This document shows, piece after piece, positions 28,153 to 37,123 of a stretch of 64,000 nucleotides of DNA; positions within the stretch are counted from its first letter, which is position 1; each line of letters begins with the position of its first letter. Below the pieces are notes generated by a model. That model did no database searches, was not told the origin of the DNA, and saw only the letters and a list, made by a program, of their open reading frames with translations. This stretch comes from Bacillus sp. ISL-41 (GTDB lineage: Bacteria; Bacillota; Bacilli; Bacillales; Cytobacillaceae). Where the stretch lies: the NCBI RefSeq assembly GCF_018613235.1, contig NZ_JAGGQP010000052.1, forward strand, positions 8,342 to 72,341, in the 5' to 3' direction. The position numbers and the translations under genes are program-made.

Positions 28153-29082
28153 TTATTCCTCCGTATCAATCCAGTAGCGTCTCGCTGCACAGAGTTCTTT
28201 TTCGTAAATTGTTCCTTCAAGAGAAATGATTTCAATATTCTTTCCTGTATTAGGTGAATGGAGAAGCTTTCCGTCTCCATAATAAATCCCGACATGATGG
28301 ATTCTGCCTTTCCCTTCTTCATAGGCGAAGAAAAGCAAGTCTCCTGGCAGGATGTCAGTCAGATGAACATGTTTGCCCGCAGCCGCTTGTTCATGAGCAT
28401 CCCGCGGAATGATATAACCATTTGCCAGGCACATATTATAGCTAAAGCCAGAGCAGTCATAGCCATAGCTGCTCATTCCGCCCCAAAGATATGGCAGTCC
28501 GAGGAACTGCTCGCCAGCAGCCACAATGGCGGCCCCATTTTTCTTAGTAATATCCTTTCCCGCAGGGATTACTGTTGCATCCTCAGTTCGCAAGATCCCG
28601 ATACCTGTTGGTGTCTTAACACGGATTCGATCTACTATATCCTCGACAATTGGCAAAATCGTCTGGTAGCTTAATTCCATCAGCTTTTCGTTCTTTTCGG
28701 AATATAGCAGGGCTTTCTTAGCAGTTATCACAGCTAATGGCCCTTGCTTGATATACCAATCTGATTGTTGAATCAGCTGATCCTTTGGTATCCACCCTGG
28801 GTATCCTCGGCTATCTTTTCCGGATGGCTGGTCTGGGAGAATAACATGTGCCCAATCATTCATTTCATCAATGATCAAGACCTCCTGGCCGAATAAAACC
28901 TGTGATTGAACCAGATTATCATCGCACAATTGGAGCCGCGGCTCATAGGTAAGCTTTTCAAGCCATTTCTCTATGTTCGGTGTACCTGAAATTACATCCG
29001 TGTCGATTTCCCTCGCTGAATCATGTGAAGTCCATAAAGTCGCCACCGGCACATTGACTAGCCAAATGTTATTGCTTTCCAT
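28153..29082 (-). CDS. ykfC: gamma-D-glutamyl-L-diamino acid endopeptidase, NlpC/P60 (YkfC)
   Basis: NlpC/P60 cysteine peptidase of 309 residues. The N-terminal half holds two SH3-like parts (residues about 10-160); the catalytic half contains YGYDCSGFSY (nucleophilic cysteine), RIHHVGIYYGDG (His) and LHSP (third residue). YkfC of Bacillus cuts the gamma-D-Glu bond to the diamino acid in cell-wall peptides that have a free N-terminal L-Ala. There is no export signal, so it acts on imported peptides. It overlaps ykfB by 14 bases; GAAGGAGG precedes the ATG. Confidence 0.9.
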   Translation of the reverse strand: MESNNIWLVNVPVATLWTSHDSAREIDTDVISGTPNIEKWLEKLTYEPRLQLCDDNLVQSQVLFGQEVLIIDEMNDWAHVILPDQPSGKDSRGYPGWIPKDQLIQQSDWYIKQGPLAVITAKKALLYSEKNEKLMELSYQTILPIVEDIVDRIRVKTPTGIGILRTEDATVIPAGKDITKKNGAAIVAAGEQFLGLPYLWGGMSSYGYDCSGFSYNMCLANGYIIPRDAHEQAAAGKHVHLTDILPGDLLFFAYEEGKGRIHHVGIYYGDGKLLHSPNTGKNIEIISLEGTIYEKELCAARRYWIDTEE

Positions 29083-30175
29083 TGGAATTTCCTCCTTCTG
29101 AAAGAACCTCTTCTATTCCAAGACCTGGCTGGTCCGGAAGTGTGATTTTCCTGCCATTATACTGTATCCCGCCCAGGATCGCCTCATTTGCCAACATTAA
29201 TGGCGCGTCGAAATCAAAACGAGTGATGTTTTTCTTACTTGCTGCGAAGTGGGCAGCGGCGCTAATTCCCAGCCTTGTTTCAATCATGCTCCCAACCATG
29301 CATTCAATCCCGGCGGTTTCAGCCATTTGGTTAATCATTTGAGCCTGATAAATACCGCCTGACTTCATCAATTTAATGTTAATGAGGTCCGCGCCTCTCC
29401 TTCTGATCACCTCAAATGCCTGTTTAGGTGAAAATACACTTTCGTCGGCCATGATTAAGGTATCTACTGAATCAGTTACCTGCTTTAAACCATCTAGGTC
29501 TTCTGCTTTAACTGGCTGTTCAACCAGTTCAATATCAAGTCCAAGGTCCTCCATTTTTCGGATTGCCCTGACTGCATCCTTCGGTTTCCACCCCTGGTTC
29601 GCATCAAGCCGAATTTTAATATCATTGCCAACCCTGTGCCTGATTTCCTGGATCCTCGCAATGTCCGTTTCGATTTCACCGATTCCTACCTTAACCTTAA
29701 GTACGTTGAATCCATTGCTTACATATTGAACAGCATCTTCACCCATCTCTTCAGGGCTGTTGACACTTACGGTAAAATCAGTTTCAATTTCGTTTCTGTA
29801 GCCTCCAAGGAATTGATAAAGCGGGAGACCGCAGTTTTGAGAGATACAGTCATATAATGCCATATCAACCGCAGCCTTTGCGCTCGTATTGTTAATAAGG
29901 ATGGTTTTTAATCCCTGGAAAACAGCTTCATAGTTCAATAGGTTCTTTTTTAATATAAATGGCTTAATCACGTCATGGATTGCACCCTCGACACTTAAGA
30001 GGCTGTCCCCGGTAATAACCAGAGTAGGCGGTGCCTCACCCCAGCCCGTAATCCCGTTATCACACGTGATTTTCACAAAAATGGCTTCTGCAACAGTAAC
30101 TGTGCGGAGTGCGGTTTTAAACGGCTTTTTCAAAGGGACAGCATTGCGGAAGGTCTCGATTTGTTCAATAATCAT
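29069..30175 (-). CDS. ykfB: L-Ala-D/L-Glu epimerase YkfB
   Basis: Enolase-superfamily enzyme of 368 residues that converts L-Ala-D-Glu, released from murein peptides, to L-Ala-L-Glu. Muconate-lactonizing-type features: KVKVG near residue 160 (catalytic Lys), RLDANQGW (metal Asp), ELVEQPVK (metal Glu), IMADESV (metal Asp) and NIKLMKSGG (second catalytic Lys). The ATG at 30175 has AAAGGAGATAG before it; the frame continues 14 codons further upstream into ykfA but without a ribosome site. It lies 19 bases after ykfA. Confidence 0.9.
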   Translation of the reverse strand: MIIEQIETFRNAVPLKKPFKTALRTVTVAEAIFVKITCDNGITGWGEAPPTLVITGDSLLSVEGAIHDVIKPFILKKNLLNYEAVFQGLKTILINNTSAKAAVDMALYDCISQNCGLPLYQFLGGYRNEIETDFTVSVNSPEEMGEDAVQYVSNGFNVLKVKVGIGEIETDIARIQEIRHRVGNDIKIRLDANQGWKPKDAVRAIRKMEDLGLDIELVEQPVKAEDLDGLKQVTDSVDTLIMADESVFSPKQAFEVIRRRGADLINIKLMKSGGIYQAQMINQMAETAGIECMVGSMIETRLGISAAAHFAASKKNITRFDFDAPLMLANEAILGGIQYNGRKITLPDQPGLGIEEVLSEGGNSNGKQ

Positions 30176-30194
30176 AACTCTATCTCCTTTGGTT

Positions 30195-31115
30195 CTATTT
30201 GATCCCGCTCTCGACAAATAGCGTTTTTTCTTTGGTATTCATAGAGGCAGCGGTACCAAGCGGCACACCAATGTGGGGACTGCAATGCCCCATATTGAAC
30301 CCTTTAAGCGCCGGCCTTCCGGCAAGTTTAATGTAGTGGTCAATTACTTCGTCCAGAGATAAAGACAGCTCCCTTTCTGGTACACAGTTATTAAAATCAC
30401 CAATAAGAATCCCGGCTGATCCCTGAAGCTTCCCTGCCATATATAGCTGATTCAGCATTCGGTCAACAGCCCGTGGCTCTTCATTTATATCTTCTATTAG
30501 GAGGATCTTTCCCTCTGTGTCAATTTCAAACGGTGTGCCCATGGAACTTGAAAGAAGTGAGAGGTTTCCTCCAACCAATGAACCATCGGCCGATCCAGGC
30601 ACCAGTTCTTCAATGTGCGAAATCGCAGAACTATAATTCAGGTCTGTTGGTGCAAACAATTGCTGGAACGTATCCTTGGAAATTTGATTGACCTCTTCTT
30701 TGCCTATGTCTGAAGCGAGCATTGGACCGTGAAAGGTTACCATTCCTGTCTGCTGCCTGATTGCAGTGTGCAAGAATGTAATATCGCTGTAGCCCCAAAA
30801 GATTTTAGGATTATTTTTAATAGCGTCATAGTCTATTGCTGAGGCAATTCGTGCTGTGCCATAACCGCCGCCAGCACAGATAATCCCTTTGATTTCATTA
30901 TCGAGGAACATTTCCTGCAAGTCAGCTAATCTATCTTCATCATTCCCGGCAAGATAGCCATATTCTGCATACAGCGATTTACCTAATTTATAATTGAGCC
31001 CTAAATCCTCAACGAATTTCAATCCGCGCTTCAAATTTTCTTTATTAGGCGGACTAGCTGGAGCTACCACAGCCACAGTGTCGCCCTTTTTCAATCGCTC
31101 AGGTTTGATTGGCAT
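30195..31115 (-). CDS. ykfA: LD-carboxypeptidase family protein YkfA
   Basis: Serine peptidase of family S66, 306 residues, which trims the terminal D-Ala from murein tetrapeptides. Seen: VAVVAPASPP at the start, GICAGGGYGTARI near residues 79-91, the nucleophile region VTFHGPMLAS and SLVGGNLSLLSS, and the C-terminal GMGHCSPHIGVPLG with the catalytic His. The ATG at 31115 has AAAGGGAG at good spacing; the in-frame TTG at 31124 touches that site. It is the first gene of the ykf half, and the terminator and repeats between it and dppE imply a second promoter or partial readthrough. Confidence 0.88.
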   Translation of the reverse strand: MPIKPERLKKGDTVAVVAPASPPNKENLKRGLKFVEDLGLNYKLGKSLYAEYGYLAGNDEDRLADLQEMFLDNEIKGIICAGGGYGTARIASAIDYDAIKNNPKIFWGYSDITFLHTAIRQQTGMVTFHGPMLASDIGKEEVNQISKDTFQQLFAPTDLNYSSAISHIEELVPGSADGSLVGGNLSLLSSSMGTPFEIDTEGKILLIEDINEEPRAVDRMLNQLYMAGKLQGSAGILIGDFNNCVPERELSLSLDEVIDHYIKLAGRPALKGFNMGHCSPHIGVPLGTAASMNTKEKTLFVESGIK

Positions 31116-31174
31116 GTTAATCAACTCCCTTTATTGTGGATTATTACCCTTTTATTGAATCAAAAAAATGGATA

Positions 31175-31290
31175 TCTGCTTTGCCCCAAATTAAGTTCAT
31201 GGACTCTTTCGGTAAAAGCAACAGCTCTGCTTTGCCCCAAAATCAGTGCTCCGTCTCTTTTCGGTAAATACTAGCTGGGATTTGCCATGA
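31175..31290. repeat. tandem repeat array A, about 51-bp unit
   Basis: Two adjacent units begin with TCTGCTTTGCCCCAAA at 31175 and 31226, spaced 51 bases, and each ends with a CTCTTTCGGTAAA-type segment. A degenerate start of a third (GGGATTTGCCATGAAA) follows at about 31277. Within unit 1 the ends TGCTTT and AAAGCA are inverted, so each unit could form a hairpin. The array lies between the dppE terminator and ykfA and encodes nothing. Confidence 0.75.
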
Positions 31291-31335
31291 AATAACAACT
31301 CATATGTTATAAGATATTTTTAAAGAGTATGTACT

Positions 31336-31371
31336 AGTAAAAAAGAGGTGTTCCAAGATGAACACCTCTTT
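31336..31371 (-). terminator. terminator after dppE
   Basis: Perfect 12-bp stem (31342-31353 with 31360-31371), 6-base loop and a T-run on the minus strand, 11 bases after the dppE stop. It divides the dpp genes from the ykf genes. Confidence 0.85.
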
Positions 31372-31381
31372 CTTAGAAAAA

Positions 31382-33007
31382 TTACTTCTTATCTGCCCAT
31401 TTTAATTCAAGGTATCCAACCGGATGGCGGACAACATCAGAAACTACTTCATTTTGCAGATAAACCTGGTTATAGAAGTGGACTGTGAAGATTGGTGCTT
31501 CGTCAAACAGGATTTTTTCTGCCTGATACATCAAGTCAAAACGTTTTGCTTCGTCAGATTCATTCTTTGCTTGTTGAATCAGCTCATCATACTTTGGATT
31601 TCCCCAGCCAGTACGGTTCATGGAGTGGCCAGTCTGGAAGTTTTCCAGGAAGTTGATTGGATCAGCATAGTCAGCAAGGAACGAGCTGCGGGAAAGCTGG
31701 TGCTTCAGTGCTTTTTGTTCTTCGGCGAATACATTCCATTCCATGTTCGCAAGCTTGACCTCTACGCCAAGGTTTTCTTTGAACATTTGCTGCAATGCTT
31801 CAGCGATTTTCTTGTGGACATCACTTGTGCTGTACGTCAAGGTTACTTCAGGTAGTTCAGTATAGCCTTCTTCTTCCATTCCCTTTTCTAACAATGCTTT
31901 TGCTTCTTCTACATCAGTTTTATTGAAGTCTCCATTCACTTCACGGAAATCCTTGCCTGAAGGATCCTGGAATCCTGGAGATACAAAGCCATAAGCAGCT
32001 TTTTCTTTGTTCTTTGTAACAAAGTCAACAATCTTCTGCTGGTCTACTGCAAGTGCGAACGCTTTACGGATATTCACGTTTTGGAATGGTTCCTTCGTAA
32101 CATTGAAGCGGTAGAAATAATCTCCAGCCTGATCTTCAACCTGAACCTTTCCTTCTTCAAAAAGCTTATCACTCAGTTCTGCCGGAACATCAGAAACGTC
32201 AAGGTCCCCAGCCTGATACATTTGATACTCTGTGTTTGTGTCATCAACGATCGCCCACTCAACACGGTCAAGATTTACGTTTTCTGCGTCCCAGTACTGG
32301 TCGTTCTTTTCCATGACGAATTTTGTATCATGCTCCCAGCTTGCCAGATTGAAAGGACCATTCCCTACGAACGATTTTGCTTCAGAGAACCACTCTGGAT
32401 TTTCTGTTGCCACCTTTTCATTGATCGGGAAGAATGAAGGATTGGCAATGACACTTAAGAAATATGCCTGCGGGCTTGTTAACGTAACTTCAAACGTCTT
32501 GTCATCTACAGCTTTTACTTTTACATTGTCAGCAGAACCTTCTCCGCTGTTGAATTCCTCTCCGCCTTCAATGAAATAGCCAAGGAATGCCGCAGCAGAA
32601 CCAGTTGCTGGATCCAAAAGACGCTTCCAGGCAAATTCGAAATCCTTTGCTGTTACATCATCACCATTGGACCATTTTGCATCTTCACGGATGTGGAATG
32701 TGTATGTCTTTCCATCTTCAGATACATCCCATTTTTCTGCAGTAGCAGCTTCTGGCTGATGATCTTTACCTAGACGAGTAAGACCTTCCATCAGATTGTT
32801 CAATGCGTTCCAAGAAGCTGAATCAAAGCCGATTGGCGGGTCAAAGGATGTTGGTTCCTGTCCGTTGTTCAGGTAAAGGACTTTTTCCTCTCCTGCTTCC
32901 CCATTGTCTTTACCTTCTGTTTCTTTACCTGCATTATCGTTCGCGGTACATGCAGCCATCGTGAACACAAGCAGTGCTGCCATGAGCATGGTTAAAAACT
33001 TCTTCAC
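31382..33007 (-). CDS. dppE: oligopeptide-binding lipoprotein DppE
   Basis: Solute receptor of the SBP family 5, 541 residues. The signal peptide ends in the lipobox FTMAAC with the cysteine at residue 20, so it is membrane-anchored. The body has the family opening LYLNNGQEPTSFDPP, the signature segment for cluster C proteins (AEKWDVSEDGKTYTFHIREDAKWSNG) and SFLADYADPINFLENF. It binds peptides for the Dpp permease; in B. subtilis this receptor takes murein peptides. The start is GTG with AAGGGGG 7 bases before it. Confidence 0.9.
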   Translation of the reverse strand: MKKFLTMLMAALLVFTMAACTANDNAGKETEGKDNGEAGEEKVLYLNNGQEPTSFDPPIGFDSASWNALNNLMEGLTRLGKDHQPEAATAEKWDVSEDGKTYTFHIREDAKWSNGDDVTAKDFEFAWKRLLDPATGSAAAFLGYFIEGGEEFNSGEGSADNVKVKAVDDKTFEVTLTSPQAYFLSVIANPSFFPINEKVATENPEWFSEAKSFVGNGPFNLASWEHDTKFVMEKNDQYWDAENVNLDRVEWAIVDDTNTEYQMYQAGDLDVSDVPAELSDKLFEEGKVQVEDQAGDYFYRFNVTKEPFQNVNIRKAFALAVDQQKIVDFVTKNKEKAAYGFVSPGFQDPSGKDFREVNGDFNKTDVEEAKALLEKGMEEEGYTELPEVTLTYSTSDVHKKIAEALQQMFKENLGVEVKLANMEWNVFAEEQKALKHQLSRSSFLADYADPINFLENFQTGHSMNRTGWGNPKYDELIQQAKNESDEAKRFDLMYQAEKILFDEAPIFTVHFYNQVYLQNEVVSDVVRHPVGYLELKWADKK

Positions 33008-33067
33008 TCTGTTTCCCCCTTATGTTGATCTAAATTTATATCAAAAAGGCATTAGCCTGATTGAACC

Positions 33068-34063
33068 TTATCTGCTTGCAATAAATTTTTTCGCTCGCTC
33101 ATCCTGCAGCCAGCAGTCCACACCGTGGCTGTCGGAAAGCTTGGTTGCTGCAGGGTAGACTTTGTCACAAACCTGCATTGCATATGGACAGCGAGCAGTA
33201 AAAGGACAGCCCACTGTCGGAGAAAATAAATCTGGCGGTGTCCCGCCAATCGGTACCAGGTCAGCACCGTCAACATCCAACCGAGGAACAGAGTTCAATA
33301 ACCCTTTTGTATACGGATGCTGTGGGTTGTAAAAAATCTCTCTCCTTGTCCCTGTTTCGACAATTTTGCCAGCATACATAACGGCGATCCGGTCAGCGAC
33401 CTGTGCAACAACTCCTAGATCATGAGTAATCAGGATAATCGAGACACCTGTTTTTTTCTGTATATCACGGAACAATTCTAATATCTGTGCCTGAATCGTC
33501 ACGTCAAGTGCTGTGGTCGGTTCGTCCGCAATCAACACTTCCGGCTGGCAAACCAGCGCCATGGCAATGACAATCCTTTGCCTCATGCCGCCGCTGAATT
33601 GATGCGGGTATTGTTTCAGGCGAACATGAGGGCTCGGGATTCCAACCAGGTCCAGCATCTGCACCGCTACTTCCTTTGCCTGCTCCTTTGACAGCTTCAT
33701 ATGCTGGAGAATCCCCTCTGTCAGCTGATCACCGATTGTCAAGGTTGGATTCAATGCAGTCATCGGATCCTGGAAAATCATTGATATATCTGATCCGCGA
33801 ATTTTCCGCATATCAGGATCCCTCAGTTTCGTCAGATCCTTCCCTTTAAAAAGGATGGATCCGCCATCAAACTTGCCCGGCGGTTCAGGAATCAGTCTCA
33901 TGATACTTTGGGAAGTCACGCTTTTCCCGCAGCCGGACTCCCCTACAATCGCTAAAGTTTCCCCTTTATGTAAATCAAAAGTGACCCCACGGACAGCTTT
34001 TACCTCACCGCCGTACGTTTTGAATGAAACATGAAGGTCTTTTACTTCCAATACCTTTTCCAT
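33068..34063 (-). CDS. dppD: dipeptide ABC transporter ATPase DppD
   Basis: Peptide importer ATPase of 331 residues. Walker A GESGCGKSV near 41-49, signature SGGMRQRIVIAMAL, Walker B VLIADEPTTALDV, switch His in ILITHDLGVVA, and a C-terminal oligopeptide-type extension with cysteines (CPFTARCPYAMQVC). CTAAGGAGG precedes the ATG; it lies 5 bases after dppC. Confidence 0.9.
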   Translation of the reverse strand: MEKVLEVKDLHVSFKTYGGEVKAVRGVTFDLHKGETLAIVGESGCGKSVTSQSIMRLIPEPPGKFDGGSILFKGKDLTKLRDPDMRKIRGSDISMIFQDPMTALNPTLTIGDQLTEGILQHMKLSKEQAKEVAVQMLDLVGIPSPHVRLKQYPHQFSGGMRQRIVIAMALVCQPEVLIADEPTTALDVTIQAQILELFRDIQKKTGVSIILITHDLGVVAQVADRIAVMYAGKIVETGTRREIFYNPQHPYTKGLLNSVPRLDVDGADLVPIGGTPPDLFSPTVGCPFTARCPYAMQVCDKVYPAATKLSDSHGVDCWLQDERAKKFIASR

Positions 34064-34068
34064 GGTGC

Positions 34069-35025
34069 TTACCTCCTTAGCTTCGGGTCAAGTGCGTCCT
34101 GAAGCCCATCACCTAAAACATTAAACGAAAACATTGTCATTGAAATGAAGAATGCCGGGAAAAACAGCCTCCACCAATCACCGGATAAAATAACCGGCAA
34201 AGCATCGCTTGCCATCGATCCCCAACTCGCTAACGGTGCCTGGATGCCTAGACCCAGGAAGCTGAGGAATGCCTCAGCAAAGATAGCGGATGGAACAGAA
34301 AGTGTTATTTGTACAATGATTGGTCCCATCGTATTAGGCAGCAGATTTTTGCGAATGATTCTTGCTGTTTTCGTTCCGAATGTTTTAGATGCTAAAACGT
34401 ATTCGTAGTTCTTGATCTGGAGGACTTGACCGCGAACAATCCGAGCCATGCCTATCCATCCAGTTATTGTCAGTGCGAAAATGATAGTGGCCAGGCTAGG
34501 CCCCATTACAACGCTAATTAAAATAACAACTAGCAAATATGGAAGACCGTATAGGACCTCGATGATCCTCATCATGAAATGGTCAGTTCTACCGCCTTTA
34601 TATCCTGCAATCCCGCCATAGATGACCCCGATAAGAAAGTCGATCAGTGCTGCAGCAATACCAACAAACAGTGATATTCGAGCACCATACCAAGTCCGGG
34701 TGAACACATCGCGCCCGAGCTCGTCGGTTCCAAACCAATGCTCACTTGACGGCGGAAGATTCTGGTTGACCAAATCCTGATGATCAACCGTATGAGGCGA
34801 GATGATCGGTCCAAATATAGCCATGAATGTCAGAACGGATAAGAAAAATAATCCCAACATGGCCAGTTTATTTTTCAGGAGTCGTCTCCATGCATCCTGC
34901 CAATAAGACAGGCTGGGCCTGACAACGGCTTCTGCTTCTGAGTCACTTTTTTCTATAGGAACAAACCAGTCGTCAGGAATAGACGAGACTGCCGGCGGTT
35001 CCTGATGCTTACGCAGAGCCATCAT
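34069..35025 (-). CDS. dppC: dipeptide ABC transporter permease DppC
   Basis: Inner-membrane permease of 318 residues: a cytosolic N-terminal part of about 55 residues, then about six membrane segments, HWFGTDELGRDVFTR (typical of DppC/OppC) and the coupling EAA motif ASKTFGTKTARIIRKNLLPN near residues 214-233. The start overlaps the stop of dppB by 4 bases and has GGAGGGG before it; the second Met codon directly after is equally possible. Confidence 0.9.
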   Translation of the reverse strand: MMALRKHQEPPAVSSIPDDWFVPIEKSDSEAEAVVRPSLSYWQDAWRRLLKNKLAMLGLFFLSVLTFMAIFGPIISPHTVDHQDLVNQNLPPSSEHWFGTDELGRDVFTRTWYGARISLFVGIAAALIDFLIGVIYGGIAGYKGGRTDHFMMRIIEVLYGLPYLLVVILISVVMGPSLATIIFALTITGWIGMARIVRGQVLQIKNYEYVLASKTFGTKTARIIRKNLLPNTMGPIIVQITLSVPSAIFAEAFLSFLGLGIQAPLASWGSMASDALPVILSGDWWRLFFPAFFISMTMFSFNVLGDGLQDALDPKLRR

Positions 35026-35954
35026 TTCCCCTCCTTTTTATGAAGCTTGATCCTTGGGTCAAGGATGCCGTAAGCGAGGTCTACCAGGAAAAGCATTACA
35101 ATCAATACTGTACTGTAAAAAATCGTTGTTCCCATTATGACTGGATAGTCACGTTGGTTGATGCTTTCGACAAAGTACTTGCCCATTCCCGGAATCGCAA
35201 AAATCTTTTCAATGACGAAAGTTCCTGTAAGTATGCTCGCTGCCAATGACCCAAGAATTGTGACAACCGGGAGCAATGCATTTTTTAAAGCATGTTTGAA
35301 CACGATTTTTACAGGTGACAGCCCTTTTGCCTTTGCTGTCCGTATGTAATCTTGCGTCAAAACCTCAAGCATGCTGGACCTCGTCAAGCGAGCGATAATT
35401 GCCATTGGCCCGGTTGCAAGAGCCAAGGTTGGCAGAATCATATGCTTTGGACTGGTCCATGTGGCAACCGGAAGGATCTCCCAGGTAACGGCCAGCTGCT
35501 GGATCAGCAGAGTTGCCATAACAAAGTTCGGAACCGAAATACCGACTACTGCAACACTCATCGCTAGATAATCAATCAAGCCATTATGACGTAGCGCTGC
35601 AATGATTCCCAGAAGGATGCCAGAAAAAATAGCCACGATCAGAGTGATCATCCCTAGCTCGAATGAAACAGGGAAACCTCTGCCAAGCATTTCGTTTACA
35701 GTCTGGGAGGACTTTTTAATAGAAGGGCCGAAATCAAATGTTGCGACCGATTTTAAGTAGATAAAATATTGAACGTATAAAGGCTCATCCAAATGGTAAA
35801 AACTTTCAAGGTTCTTTTGGACCGCTTCGCTCGTCGCCCGTTCCTCATTAAAAGGAGACCCGGGAATTGAATGCATCAAGAAGAAGGTCAGCGTGATAAT
35901 GACCAGCAGGGTGACTGCCATCGAGCCGAGCCGTTTGAGTAAGTATTGGAGCAT
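35022..35954 (-). CDS. dppB: dipeptide ABC transporter permease DppB
   Basis: Inner-membrane permease of 310 residues with the DppB/OppB layout: first helix MLQYLLKRLGSMAVTLLVIITLTFFL region, PGSPFNEERA, YLKSVATFDFGPSIKKSSQTV, and the EAA loop AKAKGLSPVKIVFKHALKN near residues 207-225, with about six membrane segments. Overlaps dppC. AAGGATGTGGG precedes the ATG. Confidence 0.9.
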   Translation of the reverse strand: MLQYLLKRLGSMAVTLLVIITLTFFLMHSIPGSPFNEERATSEAVQKNLESFYHLDEPLYVQYFIYLKSVATFDFGPSIKKSSQTVNEMLGRGFPVSFELGMITLIVAIFSGILLGIIAALRHNGLIDYLAMSVAVVGISVPNFVMATLLIQQLAVTWEILPVATWTSPKHMILPTLALATGPMAIIARLTRSSMLEVLTQDYIRTAKAKGLSPVKIVFKHALKNALLPVVTILGSLAASILTGTFVIEKIFAIPGMGKYFVESINQRDYPVIMGTTIFYSTVLIVMLFLVDLAYGILDPRIKLHKKEGK

Positions 35955-36008
35955 TGACCCACATCCTTATCATGTCTTTATGTCAGTTCTTAAGGTGGAG
36001 GAAACAGT

Positions 36009-36833
36009 TTAAGAAAATGTCGTCCTCATCGCCAGCTCTGTCATTACAAGCATAGCTTGATAGGCTTCGAGAATATTCTTAGCCTGGTATTTTACAATTG
36101 TCGTCCCTTCTTCAATTTCTGTACCCGGCATCAAGTTTGCCCACTCTGCTTGTCCATAGTTGGCAAATTCAATTCTTAATACAGGGTTCTCAGGAGGAGT
36201 AAGCGGTTTCACTTTATCCAAATTTTTAATAGCCGCCTCTGTCTTTTCGGCAAGAAGTTCACCAGCTTTTTTTGGAGTCAGAGACTTTGCTGCAGACCGC
36301 GAAATGGACTGTTTAACAACTGCAGTTGTAATGTTAGGGATTAAAGCCTCAGCTTCACGGGCAGCACCATCATCTCCTGCTACCATGATGACAGGCACTC
36401 CATAATGACCTGCTACATAAGCATTGAATCCTAGCTCGCCTATTTGGACATCATTAATCCACATATGGCGGACACCGAAAATCATCGAATGCGACATTAC
36501 ACCGCTCATCGAAGCTCTTGCATGGTATCCGACAAAAACGGCTCCTTCAAAACTGTCATCGAGTCCCTGGACCATAGAGAAAGGCTTCACGTCCCCGGTA
36601 ATTAACTGTGTTTCTGGATGAAGGTCCTCTATTAAAAGATTGTTCATCTTAGAGTGGCTGTCATTGACGATGACTTCCCGGCAGCCAGTCTCAAAAGCTT
36701 TTTCAATTACGTAGTTTGCTTCCTGAGTCATGATTTTCCGGCCGCGTTCGTAGTTGTGTTTGGAGGAGTCAACTTGGGTATGGTCAACCAGACCAGTTAT
36801 CCCTTCCATGTCCACAGATATGTACAATTTCAT
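36009..36833 (-). CDS. dppA: D-aminopeptidase DppA
   Basis: Zinc-dependent D-aminopeptidase of 274 residues, first gene of the operon. All metal ligands known for B. subtilis DppA can be placed at matching positions: D8 and E10 (SVDMEG), H60 (NDSHSKM), H104 (GYHARA) and E133 (IGELGFN), and the catalytic H115 is in MSHSMIFG. It releases D-amino acids such as D-Ala from short peptides inside the cell. The Shine-Dalgarno site is weak, but the start is fixed by the conserved MKLYISVDMEG. In B. subtilis the operon is controlled by CodY; no clean CodY box was seen in the 290 bases upstream. Confidence 0.92.
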   Translation of the reverse strand: MKLYISVDMEGITGLVDHTQVDSSKHNYERGRKIMTQEANYVIEKAFETGCREVIVNDSHSKMNNLLIEDLHPETQLITGDVKPFSMVQGLDDSFEGAVFVGYHARASMSGVMSHSMIFGVRHMWINDVQIGELGFNAYVAGHYGVPVIMVAGDDGAAREAEALIPNITTAVVKQSISRSAAKSLTPKKAGELLAEKTEAAIKNLDKVKPLTPPENPVLRIEFANYGQAEWANLMPGTEIEEGTTIVKYQAKNILEAYQAMLVMTELAMRTTFS

Positions 36834-37095
36834 TTTTTGCCCAACTTTCTATGAATAATTATCTTAAAATTATAAATAATAAATCTACCAACCGCAACAT
36901 ATTTTCCTATTAATTTCTGTATTTACAAGGAAATAGTAGATTTGTCACTGGTTACAATTCGACAAAAATACTATTTGTTGAATAATATTTTCGGCCTGGT
37001 TATTTATAAAAGCGCTAAGGAAATGAATTTCCATATCCTTTTCCGTACCTGGGACCGTTTTATTAACAGTTTTTTCAAGATAATGGTTTTGGGGG

Positions 37096-37122
37096 CAAAA
37101 AAAAAAGCGCAACATCTGCGCT
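37096..37122 (-). terminator. terminator of the Nudix gene
   Basis: Stem AGCGCA (37106-37111) with TGCGCT (37117-37122) followed by about ten T on the minus strand, one base after the stop codon. Confidence 0.85.
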
Positions 37123-37123
37123 C

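Noticed and set aside
36834-37123. CodY box upstream of dppA
   Set aside because: CodY control is known for B. subtilis dpp, but every candidate had five or more mismatches to AATTTTCWGAAAATT.
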